Source: Dipteris shenzhenensis (lineage: Eukaryota; Polypodiophyta; Polypodiopsida; Gleicheniales). Taken from it: a DNA stretch of 64,000 nucleotides. Below, one piece after another: positions 21,280-31,512 of this stretch. The stretch lies in the NCBI GenBank assembly GCA_047967505.1, contig CM106538.1. One strand, given 5' to 3'. The position numbers and the translations under genes were made by a program. The stretch's first letter is position 1, and every line of letters starts with the position of its first letter. The notes under the pieces were generated by a model. The model was not told the origin of the DNA. It saw only the letters and a program-made list of their open reading frames with translations, and made no database searches.

Positions 21280-22713
21280 ATGAAAGGAATTTCACTAGAA
21301 GTGGCAGTACACACGATACCTATAAGGGAAGGTGCTCACCCTAAGATATGTGGACCTTATCGCACAAATCCTAAATATGGCACCATGGTTTATGACGAGC
21401 TGGGAAAACTCCTAGATGCCGGATTCATCTACGAGATAGAGCACACTGCTTGGGTTTCACCCATTTTCATTGTACCTAAATGCAACAAGAAGCTTAGAAT
21501 ATGCGTAAACTTAAAAAATGTGAATGCCACCACAATTGGGGATCACTATCTCCTACCCTTAACAAAAACAGTGTTGGAAAAGGTGGCAGGATCCGAAATA
21601 TATAGCTTCTTGGATGGCTTCAGTGGCTATAACCAAGTGCAAATTGCTCCTCAAGACCAATCAAAAACAACATTTGCTACAGAATGGGGTGTTTTTGCAT
21701 ATAGAGTCATGCCATTTGGCCTTTGTAATGCCCCAGCCACATTCCAGCGAGTCATGTTCACAGCTTTCAAGTCATTTTTGAATAAGTTTTTACACGTGTT
21801 CTTGGATGATTTGTGCATCCATTCAAACAAACAGGACCACTTCAAATGTCTTGAGGAAGTACTACTTAAATGCAAGGAGTATGGCATCTTCCTAAATCCA
21901 ACAAAATGCCAGTATATGGTCACCCACTCAGTTGTTTTGGGACACATCGTCTCTCAACATGGGATTGCAACTGACATGGACGAAATCAAAATCATCATGG
22001 AATCGCCTCCTCCTACAAATTCCAAAGGTGTACAGGTCTTTATGGGACATGCTGGCTACTATAGAAGATTTATATTACGGTATGCCATGATAGCTAGACC
22101 ACTTTACAAATTATTAGTGGAGTTCTTATGGACCAAAGAGTGCGACCAAGCCTTTGAGCTTTTAAAGTGGTGCCTAATCATAGCACCCATCCTTATATCT
22201 CCCAATTGGGATATTGATTTTCATGTACATACTGATGGATCCAAGTATGCAATTGGGAGTGTGCTTTGTCAACCTGGTGAACATAAGAAAGACTACCCCT
22301 TCTACTTCGCCAGTCGACAACTCAATCATGTAGAGATCTACCATACAACCACAGAACGAGAAGCCCTAGCAATGGTGTATAGTGTAAAGAAATTTCAACA
22401 CTATCTCCTAGCAAATGATTTTGTCTTCTACACCGACCATCAAGCATTGCTTTATCTTGTGAACCGTCTGTGTACCATAGGAAAAATAACCAGATGGCTC
22501 CTCTTGCTACAAGAATTCAACTTCAAAATCGTGGTCCACAAAGGTGCCCAACACTACATTGCTGATCACACGTCTCGAGTCAAGTCAAGAGAAGAAGCCA
22601 TTGGAGTAGAAGACAACTTACCAGATGCCACACTATTTCAAATAGATGCTGTTCCAGAATGGTATGGAGATATCATTGGGTACTTGATGGCAGAAGACCA
22701 CCCCCTAACATGA
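21280..22713 (+). CDS. gypsy-2 reverse transcriptase / RNase H
   Basis: A 477-codon uninterrupted frame, the longest open frame of this element. RT blocks in order: WVSPIFIVPK (about residues 55-64), RICVNLKNVN, FLDGFSGYNQVQIAPQDQ, PFGLCNAPATFQRVM and the active-site FLDDL (about residues 188-192). The thumb block TKCQYMVTHSVVLGHIVS follows. RNase H has HVHTDGSKYAIG, TTTEREALAMVY, TDHQALLYLV and IADHTSRV. Tat/Athila-like features are LDGFSGYNQ and YEIEHTAWVSP. The ATG at 21280 is internal to the original polyprotein, since RT-leading sequence precedes it across a stop. It would synthesise cDNA from element RNA. The frame is intact, but neighbouring frames are broken, so mobilisation would need help in trans. 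Confidence 0.92.
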   Translation: MKGISLEVAVHTIPIREGAHPKICGPYRTNPKYGTMVYDELGKLLDAGFIYEIEHTAWVSPIFIVPKCNKKLRICVNLKNVNATTIGDHYLLPLTKTVLEKVAGSEIYSFLDGFSGYNQVQIAPQDQSKTTFATEWGVFAYRVMPFGLCNAPATFQRVMFTAFKSFLNKFLHVFLDDLCIHSNKQDHFKCLEEVLLKCKEYGIFLNPTKCQYMVTHSVVLGHIVSQHGIATDMDEIKIIMESPPPTNSKGVQVFMGHAGYYRRFILRYAMIARPLYKLLVEFLWTKECDQAFELLKWCLIIAPILISPNWDIDFHVHTDGSKYAIGSVLCQPGEHKKDYPFYFASRQLNHVEIYHTTTEREALAMVYSVKKFQHYLLANDFVFYTDHQALLYLVNRLCTIGKITRWLLLLQEFNFKIVVHKGAQHYIADHTSRVKSREEAIGVEDNLPDATLFQIDAVPEWYGDIIGYLMAEDHPLT

Positions 22714-23930
22714 AAGCAGTAGATGCCAGAAAATTGATTCTAAAAGCTGCACCCTATCAACTCATTGCATGACAACTGTACAAGATGGGCAAGGACCAGA
22801 TATTAAGAAGATGTGTAATGCCTCATGAGATCATGCCAATCCTGAGTGAAGTCCATGAAGGTATTGTAGGAGAACACTTCCAAGGGGAAGCCATAGCAAG
22901 AAAAGTTCTCCTCGTAGGCTACTGGTGGCCAACACTGTGGGCAAATGCCTATGAATATGTAAAAGGTTGTGATGTATGCCAACGAACTATTAAACCATAA
23001 CACAAAGACTTCAATCCTCTAACACCAATTGTTGCACAAAAACCATTTGAAAAATGGGGGATTGACTATGTGGGTCCCATACATCCAACAGCAAAAGGAA
23101 CACAGGCACGCTGCATCATTGTGGCCACTGATTACTTTACAAAATGGGTTGAAGCTAAAGCAGTCAGAAAGGCAGATGCCAGAAGCACAGCAAGATTCTT
23201 ATATGAAAATGTGATCACCCGATTCGGATGCCCCATTGAAATTGTGTCGGATAGAGGCACACATTTTGTCAATGAGGTAATCCAAGAACTCTTGTCTGGC
23301 TTCATGGTAATCCATAGAAAAAGCACACCCTACTACCCCAAGAGAATGGACTAGCAGAATCCACAAACAAAATAATATGCATTATCTTCACCAAGGTAGT
23401 AGAACCACAGCGCTCTGATTGGGCAGAGAAATTGAATGCAGCCTTATGGGCATACATAACCACATTGAAGATCAATACAGGGAACACACCTTTTCAATTG
23501 GTGTACGGCCTTGAAGCTGTGGTCCCACTTGAATTTGTAATACCAAGTCTATGCATCGCAGTACAGGAACGCATGGGTGACCATGAATCCTTGAAAGAAG
23601 GGCTCTATCAGTTGGAAAAGCATACAGAGACAAGACTAGTTGCCTATCATGCCATGACAACAGAAAAACGTAGAAGAAAGGCATGGTTTGACAAAAACCT
23701 TAAAGCTAAAGACATCAAGGAAGGCAACTTAGTCCTGTTAATACAATGCCAAAGTACACAAGGGAAAACTAAAGTATCTAGGTCAAGGACCATACCGAGT
23801 ATGAAAGATGAATCCCATCGAATCTGTGCTGCTAGAAACATTGGATGGAGTCCAATTCAACACAAAAGTAAATGGGAGCCAATTGAAGTGCTACTACATC
23901 AACACGCAAGCCATCCCCAACAAAAATGAA
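22714..23930 (+). pseudogene. gypsy-2 integrase, frameshifted
   Basis: The zinc-binding region VHEGIVGEHF ... CDVCQR lies in 22785-23000. The catalytic core runs WGIDYVGPI, ATDYFTKWVEAKA and SDRGTHFVN (23070-23280). The next block, with the catalytic Glu (GLAES), is in another frame after about 23338, consistent with a one-base loss in the CCCC run there. The frame then continues as 23432-23929 with LWAYITTLKINTG and FQLVYGLEAVVP, and a GPYRV block sits in yet another frame at about 23787-23801. A stop also precedes QLYKMGK near 22770. It would integrate cDNA; as read it is inactive, though few lesions separate it from an open frame. Confidence 0.85.
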
Positions 23931-24759
23931 GATTTGGGAAACCAAGTCCTCCTTAGTTAGGATTATATTGTATCATGAGCACTCACTAGCATATGCACGT
24001 TTTTGCACATATAATTTCCACTAGATTGTTACACGCACACTCACTGGCATATGCATGTTTTTACACATGTAGGAAGACCTAATCAATTTTGTATTAGGGA
24101 TGATTGAGTCTTAGTTTCCCTAATAAATGCCACAAATAAGCATATAGTTAGACACATCACATGCACTCACACGATTTTGCATAGGCACATAATAGATTGC
24201 ATCAATAATAGTATCACACACTCTCATTCCATACTGTCAAAGCATGCAATGAATTCACAAGCATGACACAAAGCTCTGCCAAAACTCTAGATGAATTGGC
24301 AAGAGTCTGCAACCTCCCCAATGAGACCCCCGCCAAACATCACAACCGTCTCCTATATGCAAAAATATATGACTTGCATACTAATTATCTACAAGCTCAA
24401 TGATACGGGTGCAATCGCATCCAACGTGTATGCAAGATAGCAAGAAATGCCAGCCTCAACAACGAGACCCCTGCCAAACCTCTTCCCAAAAAGATTTGAT
24501 GGCAGAGTCCCTAACCTCAGCAATGAGATCCCCTCTGAAATTCACAGCCATCTACCCCTTTTTAAGAGGAGATAAGCTTCTTGACTACAGACTACAAATT
24601 GTCTGGTGCAAAAGCATTACAGCAGGAATGACTCGCATGCCACAAGCTAAACAACCATTGGATTACGCACATGGCATCCAAACTTTGAAATCAAAATAAG
24701 CCATAACCCAAGGACGGGTAATAAAATGGATCCAGGAGTATGTCGACTCTATGCCAACA
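23931..24759. other. gypsy-2 3' untranslated region
   Basis: No gene recognised. A pair of similar blocks (GCACTCACTAGCATATGCACGTTTTTGCACAT-like at about 23978 and ACTCACTGGCATATGCATGT at about 24039) is a short direct repeat of about 60 bp. The region separates integrase from the 3' LTR. Confidence 0.45.
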
Positions 24760-25055
24760 TGAACTTATGTAGAAAGAGAATGTGATACAACTTTGTGTTA
24801 CAACTTTGTGATACAACTTTGTGTTACAACTTTGTGTTACAACTTCTACATATGACTTCTACATGTAGAAAGAGAATGTGTTACAACTTTTTGTTACGAC
24901 TTTGTGATACAACTTTGTGTTACAACTTCTACATGTAGAAAGAGAATGTGTTACAACTTTGTGTTACAACTTTGTGATACAACTTTGTGTTACAACTTTG
25001 TGTTACAACTTTGTGATACAACTTTGTGTTACAACTTTGTGAGACAACTTTGTGC
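24760..25055. repeat. minisatellite TTACAACTTTGTG (13-15 bp)
   Basis: About 20 units of [T/A]TACAACTTTGTG[T/A], in two blocks separated by copies of CTTCTACATGTAGAAAGAGAATGTG. It lies immediately upstream of a TATA box and so probably sits in the U3 of the gypsy-2 3' LTR. Confidence 0.9.
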
Positions 25056-25140
25056 AGAGAGAGAAGCTCTCCAACTTGTATAAATACCCCATAATGGAAT
25101 GAAGCCCACACTCTTTCGAGAATTGTGTTGAGTCTACTTT
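25056..25140 (+). promoter_or_regulatory. LTR promoter (TATA box) of gypsy-2
   Basis: TATAAATA at 25079-25086 is followed about 30-40 bp later by CACTCTTTCGAGAATTGTG, a typical plant LTR U3/R layout. It sits downstream of gypsy-2 integrase, so this is the 3' LTR. The matching 5' LTR would lie at or before the assembly gap. Confidence 0.55.
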
Positions 25141-25199
25141 GGTATTCCAAGCATTTGTCTCAAGTGTCCATGCTTCCTTGCACTCCATGTCCAAAAGCA

Positions 25200-25680
25200 T
25201 GTCCTAACCTTGCAACTCCTCCTCCCCTCTCCTCCAACCTTGTAACCCATCCTCTCCCTCTCCTCTTCCCTCCTCCTCCTCTTTCCTCCTCCTCCTCCTC
25301 CTCCCTCCGCCTCCTACTCCTCTCTCCTCGTCCTCCCTCCTCCTCCCTCCTCTCTTTTCTTTCCCCCATGCTAATACACCTTCTTCCTCTTCCACTCCTA
25401 TGCTCCCCCTAAACCCTTTGTTTCTCAACCCTTAAAACTTCATGATCTACGAGGGAGACGAGTTCTCCACCATGTACTCTACCCTAAACCTTGGAACCTC
25501 CTTCTAAACCCTGGAACCTCCTTCTGAACCGATCCTCCTTCTAACCCTGGACTCCTTCTAAACCCTAGAACCTCCTTCTCAACCCTGGAACATCCTTCTC
25601 AACCCTGGAACCTCCTTTAACCCTTAAACCTCCTTCTAACCCTTAAACTCCTCCTAAACCCTACAACCCCCAATGAAGGC
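25200..25680. repeat. CCTCCT-rich tract and ~20-bp CCTTCTAAACCCTGGAA repeats
   Basis: 25200-25370 is pyrimidine-rich (CTCCTCCTCC). About 25480-25660 consists of roughly nine units related to CCTTCTAAACCCTGGAACCT with deletions. Both probably belong to the R/U5 part or downstream flank of the gypsy-2 LTR. Confidence 0.75.
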
Positions 25681-25914
25681 AAAAGCCTTCATTACCTCAA
25701 CAAAGATGATTTACGTTCCTTTTACACATGCATGCACTTTGTTTGCGTACCACACTTAAGCCTACGTCTCTCACTGGAACACCACTCGAGGTCCTAAGCT
25801 ACATGCATACTACAACCGACAACCCCAATATATCTGTAGGTGACAAAAAGCCTCGGAACTCTACATACAGAGATAACCGAGCTCTTCCTACAAAAGCAGT
25901 AGGAAAGAGCCAAC

Positions 25915-26165
25915 AGAAATGCAAAAATGGGGAAATGGAGATGTGGAAATGCAAAAATACAAAAATAGGAATACATAAGCAGAAATGCAAGAATGGAGAT
26001 GCGAAATGCAGAAAGAAAAATGCAAAATGTGGAAATGGAGAGCAAAAATGCAAAAACAAAATGCAGAAATGCAAAAATATGAAAATGGATATGTGGAAAT
26101 GTGGAAATGGAAATGCAAAAATGCAGAAATGCGGAAACAAAAAGAGAGAAAAACAAGGGAAAAGG
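25915..26165. repeat. minisatellite AAATGCAAAAATGGAGATG, second locus
   Basis: The same unit family and orientation as 16250-16810, here about 250 bp, starting CAGAAATGCAAAAATGGGG. The two arrays flank gypsy-2, which suggests that gypsy-2 landed within one array or that the flanks were duplicated. Confidence 0.85.
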
Positions 26166-26409
26166 TGATCCATATGTTCTACCATCAAAACCTCATCGAG
26201 ATAAAAATGATAAAAGGAGAAATGGAAAACCATGATAAAAATAAAATGATATGCGGAGTGCATGAAACCATACGTCACCAGTGCAATGGTATGTAAGGAT
26301 AACAAAGATCCACAATACAATGATATCCCAGAGCATGAGATCATAGATCAGTAACTCGAGGGGGGGGGGAACTCTATATCACATGCATTCAATGCCTATT
26401 TGTAAAATC

Positions 26410-26545
26410 CCTTATAGTAAAATTTTCCTTAATAAAATGTACCCTTTTTCTATACAAATCTATAAAATTTTCCCAAATTTACTTTAAATATTCCCTTATG
26501 TAAATTAATTTTTGTGAAATTTAGGAATTAAAAATAACCTTTCGT
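26410..26545 (-). repeat. AT-rich dispersed repeat, copy 2 (inverted)
   Basis: The reverse complement aligns with 10160-10265, sharing the TTTACAAAAAT.AAT.TACA and ATAGATTTGTATA.AAAA.GGGTACA segments. See copy 1. Confidence 0.6.
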
Positions 26546-26666
26546 TTCATGTGACAAGGTTACATATGATGAGTGACAATAATGAAATATATAATGAAAT
26601 AATAATACAATGAACTACTCCTTTGGATCTGCTCTCATGGCAATAGTCACAAGTATGCTCTTATGA

Positions 26667-27104
26667 TCATCTATAACAAGGCACCAACATGGAGCGGGAG
26701 AGATGACACAATGCAATGGAAGCTTGATTGCAATAACAATATGTGAATACTTGTATCGCGATTAGCCATGTTTTGCTGAACCTAGAGCCATGCCTCCATA
26801 GCTCTTGGAAGTAGTAGCCACCAACCACCATGCTGTGAGTATCGTAAGACATCCCACGTCCATCCATCACATCTTTGTTGATCACACTCTTTACCAAAGA
26901 GCATCTCAACAAGTAGTAATCCACAACCTCATCATTGTCCTTAGGAGAAATGACACCAAAAACATCATCAATGGCCAACAAATCCATCAAGTGATCATAA
27001 TGCCTGCTAGATGTGAACCCAACATCTTGACCATCATATGCTACCTCCCAAGGCTGGCAAGGAGTAAGCCTATATTGTGTGCATGGATCAACCCATGGTG
27101 TCAA
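26667..27104 (-). CDS. unrecognised minus-strand ORF
   Basis: A 146-codon frame of mixed composition, with a central acidic and aromatic block (PKDNDEVVDYYLLRC, then MVVGGYYFQELW) and a Cys-rich C-terminus. I do not recognise the family. The AT-rich repeat at 26410-26545 lies just past its 3' end, and the related copy at 10160-10265 lies next to another unrecognised minus-strand frame, but the relative orientation differs. It could be a decayed transposon protein. Confidence 0.25.
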   Translation of the reverse strand: MTPWVDPCTQYRLTPCQPWEVAYDGQDVGFTSSRHYDHLMDLLAIDDVFGVISPKDNDEVVDYYLLRCSLVKSVINKDVMDGRGMSYDTHSMVVGGYYFQELWRHGSRFSKTWLIAIQVFTYCYCNQASIALCHLSRSMLVPCYR

Positions 27105-27203
27105 GGAACATCCTCCCTATTCACCCTCAATGCATGCAGAGCAAAAACACGCAAAACATCGAGCGAATATTGTGGGGTCCAAGATGCATGTATTATTAGA
27201 CAT

Positions 27204-27376
<173 letters not shown>

Positions 27377-27567
27377 CTTTTTTTAATATAGTGAAATCAT
27401 ATATTTCTCTGTGGGAAACCTCAGAAGAGGTGAAAACGCACCATGAAGTACAAAATTGAAAATATTACAAGAAGGCCCCTGGGAAAAGCCAGGAGGTCAA
27501 CTGAAAACTAGAAAAGTTGAAAAGTCACTAGGGAATTCACCAAAAACAAAAGGATGAAAATATGAAT

Positions 27568-29561
27568 CTACATGCCTCCAGGAGGCATCATAAAGACAAT
27601 ATCCTCCAAAGTGATCCTTTCTTGTACCAAAAAAGCATTGAGTGAAGTAGTAGTGCCATCAATAAAATGTAACTTCTTTTGAACTTTGTGATTCTTTTTG
27701 ACATATGCAAGAAGACGGAACAGTTGAATCACTGAGTCAAAAATCTGTTGCAACATAGGATGCATATCCTCAATTGTAAAAGTACTTTTTGAGGGAGGAG
27801 AAGCATCCTGAGTATTTTTCACTCTCAAACCCCCCAGCTTTTCCACTATATCATTATCAACTACATCGGAAGGAGAGAGATCCGACTGTGTGTCTTATTG
27901 TTTCAAATCCACCTTCAAATCCTCATGACCATCAAGAAATATATCCGAGGGAGATATATCCACATGTAGCTGCAATTCAGGCTCCTAAAGATCAGATATA
28001 ACAACAATGGAAGAAATGGAAGCATTGGAGGAAGAAGGATCGTCAATAGGAGCTAGGTGAGACTTTTGCAACTTAGAGTCTAGCATAAGAATATCCTGGC
28101 AAGAAAGAGTGTGGAAAGGATTTGACAATGTAATTGAATCTTTCCCTTAAGTGTTCACCCATCTCCATTCTCTTTTAATCTTGGGCTATTCCAACTTTTC
28201 ATATTGGAGAGGAATAGGAACATGAGGGAGGGGCAAAACAACTTTTACACAATTTGAATGACCTGCAGATGTAGGGGAATACCAAGAAAAATGACCAACC
28301 TGCTTGCATTTGTAACACGCATTCAGGTTGGAAGCAAACTTTAATAAAATGCGAAAAGGATGGGTCATACCAAAGTCAAGATCTAAACATGAAGGTATGG
28401 CTTGATCCATATTCGACAAGACACAGACTCAGATATCCCTACTCAAAATCAAAAAATCCCTGCTCAAAATCAAAAAATCCTATTTAGGAAGATGAAGACT
28501 CTACCTAAAAGAGCTGCAATAGATGAGATATGCAGGAGCAAAGGCATGGGCAAGGATTTCAGAGTGACCCATACAGGACAAAAATGCATGAGGTTCTTGG
28601 CTGGGTCAAAAAGAGAATTCCAAGGCATAGCATATGCAAAGAAACCTATGCCATGAACCCTTGCCTTACTGCCCAAATGATATACTGTTTCCACATCAAT
28701 ACATCTCGCATAATAAAAACCTTTTCCAAGAAAAACAAACGAGGAAATTTTTTCCACCCCAACAGCTACTATTGACCATGCACATAGGGAAGCTGAATTC
28801 ATTACTATGCCCATGAAATAGAGACAAACTATGAGTTGTGCGTGATAGATATTATCAAGAAAAGAGTCCATAGGGAGAGCCCTACACAGTTGCGAAAGCG
28901 AATCTTGAGCTTCCAAGATAGAATCTTCACATAAACAGCTTAGAAGATCCCTTTGCAGCAATGATGATGGATGAAGAGAGAATTTTTATTTAAGCATTTT
29001 GTCAGGTTGAGGAGAATCCAAGAGATCAAGGGCCCATTTTTTCCTTGTAGAGGCTAAGAGAAGTGTAGCGGTGGACTGAAAAGTAAAAGGAGCACCAGCA
29101 AATGGAACATCCGACAAAACTATAAGTTTTGTCCCAGTAGAGGCTAAGAGAAGGGCAGTGGAGGACTAAAGGGAAGAAGGAACATCTAACGTATCTATAG
29201 ATGCTATAGGAGACAAAACAAATGACAAAAAGGATGCTACAATAGATGGAACAGCCGAGGTAGCAACTGATTGAGGGTCTAGGTGAAACAAAGGTGATGA
29301 AAAGGAAAACGAAGGTGTACCAAGAGAACACATAGGAGGCAGATCATCAGAACACACAGGAGGTAGATTAGCTGAACACCTAGGAGGCAGAGCAGTAGAA
29401 CATGCAGAAGGCAAACTAGCAAAAACAACAAGAGAACACATAAAGGGTGAAGCAGAGGGTGGACCAACAGAACACGTAGAGGGCGAACCAAAGGACAAAC
29501 CAACAAAAATAGTAGGAGGAGATGACGAAAAAGGAAACAATGGCACAGAGAGCCATCTCAA
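27568..29561 (-). pseudogene. LINE-type ORF1 relic (DUF4283-like with CCHC knuckle)
   Basis: Read on the minus strand from 29561 downward. A Pro/Ser/Cys-rich N-terminal region with short tandem repeats comes first (about 29325-29490 encode degenerate LPPxCS units). The segment at 28961-28470 contains FCPVWVTLKSLPMPL and LGRVF, as in the DUF4283 domain of plant LINE ORF1 proteins. A knuckle-like CYKCKQVGHFSWYSP follows (28186-28419), with Tyr where the last Cys region would be, then a C-terminal piece at 27846-27568. In the family ORF1 binds element RNA. Stops and frameshifts separate the pieces. No ORF2 (endonuclease/RT) follows, so the copy is broken or not a full LINE. Confidence 0.55.
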
Positions 29562-29577
29562 CCATCTCTCTCACCAC

Positions 29578-29611
29578 CACACACACACACACACACACAC
29601 ACACATGCACA
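29578..29611. repeat. (CA)n microsatellite
   Basis: About 15 CA units, followed by CATGCACACGCAGACAC. It lies just upstream of the LINE-type ORF1 relic. Confidence 0.95.
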
Positions 29612-29914
29612 CGCAGACACAAAAACAATATTTTTTTATTTATACCAATTTTTTTTTAAACCAAATGCAAAATAAAGTATAAAATAAAAGAAGAGTTTAC
29701 AAAGCCATGTGACAACGTAGCAATATTATTTATATTCTTCTCACATCATGTAAACTCTAAATCAAATCCTATTTGCATGCACACTCAATATTTAAATCTT
29801 GCTAAAATTTGAAAAGGCCAATCATTTGTTAATTGCAGACAAGATAGCTAAAGTCAATATCATGTATTTAAATGTGCTTTCAAGTAGGCCACCTTCCGAT
29901 TCAAATTATAGTAC

Positions 29915-30190
29915 CTTATGGTGCCACAAAAAGTCCCTTTTGGTATACCAAAAAGTCTGTTATGGTATCCCAAAAAGTCCCTTATGGGATCCTAAAAGTT
30001 TCTTGTGGGACCCCAAAAAGTCCGTTGTGGTACCCCCAAAATTCCCCTATGGTACCTGAAAAATTCCCTTGTGGTACCCTTAAAAATCGATTATGGTACC
30101 CCAAAAAGTCCCTTGTGGTACCCCAAAAGTTCTCTTATAGTACCCAAAAAGTCTCCTATGGCAATCTACAAATTACCTCTTGGTACCTCT
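29915..30190. repeat. minisatellite TATGGTACCCCAAAAAGTCCCTTG (~25 bp)
   Basis: About eleven units with the core [T/G]GGTACCCCAAAAAGTCCCTT, degenerating toward both ends. The 119-codon frame over it has repeated Tyr-Pro-Lys-Lys-Ser and is a product of the repeat. Confidence 0.9.
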
Positions 30191-30289
30191 TCAATGTACT
30201 TGATTGTATCTTTAAAAGTATCTCATTATAGAGTCAAAGTGTCCCAATATACCATCCAAAGTACATTGTACCCCAAGTTACATTGAATT

Positions 30290-30505
30290 GACATGCGAGT
30301 CTTTGATGGACATGATACTTTCATGCATCTCATTTGAACACATCTTAAAGGCCGTGAAAAGTATCATGCCCATCTGATATGGTACGCATGGTCAGGGATA
30401 CCTTATATGATGTTTTGCATGAGCCATCATGCACAAGAGTGAAACAACATGCTTCGATGTGGCTTATTTAAATGTGTGAGTCTCTGATGGACATGAACCT
30501 ATGCA
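30290..30505. repeat. diverged monomer of the ~180-bp tandem repeat
   Basis: Contains GTCTTTGATGGACATGATACTTT, AAAGGCCGTGAAAAGTATCATGCCCATC and GTCTCTGATGGACATGA, the core blocks of the array at 42538-43565. It thus represents one or a little more than one scattered unit, 12 kb away. Confidence 0.6.
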
Positions 30506-30599
30506 TGTGCCTCCATGTCACTTACCCTAATGCATGTACTATTAACTAGAAAAGAACTCAAGACAAGAGGCTAGATGCTAGGCATGGCGATGCCCGAGG

Positions 30600-31512
30600 G
30601 CCATATAGGAAAAGGGAACGTGAGGGGAGAAGCGTTAACATGGGTGGGGGAAAGGGATTAAGAGGGGTGGGGCTAAAGAGGGGGACTATGGCATAAGGGG
30701 AGAGGGAGAGGGGAAAGAGGAGCATGTACATAATGGGACAAGGAATGTAGGAGGGTCATGCTTTATTTGAAACGAAGGATGGGTGGAAGAAGTCAAAGTA
30801 CTAGCTAGGTGGCTTTACAAGAATGAGCGTGTCCCATCAAGGAATAGCCCCCTCCTTTTATAGCCAAGAGAGGGAGTCTCTCCCAATAATGCATCCTCCC
30901 ACACGCATGGTGTGTGGAAGAGTCTCCCATGTGGGCTAGGCGGTTACGTGCTCTCAATTGTGTGCGACAACCCTTTGTCTCATTTTTCCACATAAATCAA
31001 CCCCCATATCCCAAGTCTAAGATACTCCCTTGGTCTCTTCCCAATTTTATAATACGTTTAAACATTTAGGAGGACAAGTAGACAAGAAATCTTGCCACCT
31101 CATCCTACTTTCCCATTATTTAACTTACATTCTTGGACTTTCTAGAAACCCCCCCCCCACATGGGCCTATCCTACATGGAGGGAATAATCCAATATAATC
31201 TCCATCTCGACCTATTTTATATTACTTCTCCCATGGTCCTTGGGCCATATCTCACTAAATGCAGGCGTGGGACTGGTGGAGGGGTGGTACATGGAGGACC
31301 CATGCCACCTTAGCATTTTAAATTATTACTACCATGGATTTTGTACAACACACCTTATGGGTCCTCTTACGTGGAAGGGTGGCACATGGTCATGCCCTGC
31401 CACCTCAACCCTGGACCTTATGCACACCATATTTTATTATACTATTACCACACATACAAGCATACACACATATTTACGCCTTTTACTTTGGTCAAATTTA
31501 TGCATAATAGTT
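30600..31512 (-). mobile_element. gypsy-3 3' LTR (U3 and TATA)
   Basis: On the minus strand this follows directly after the integrase frame and a G10 polypurine tract (31513-31522), so it is U3. A TATA box (minus-strand CTATAAAAGG) lies at about 30855-30864. The segment 30985-31440 is clearly similar to 46893-47258 in the same orientation. The exact outer LTR end was not determined; it lies below about 30850. Confidence 0.6.

Noticed and set aside
29799-30286. Tyr/Pro/Lys/Ser repeat protein
   Set aside because: The ~25-bp repeat is open in several frames and shows no selection for one of them.
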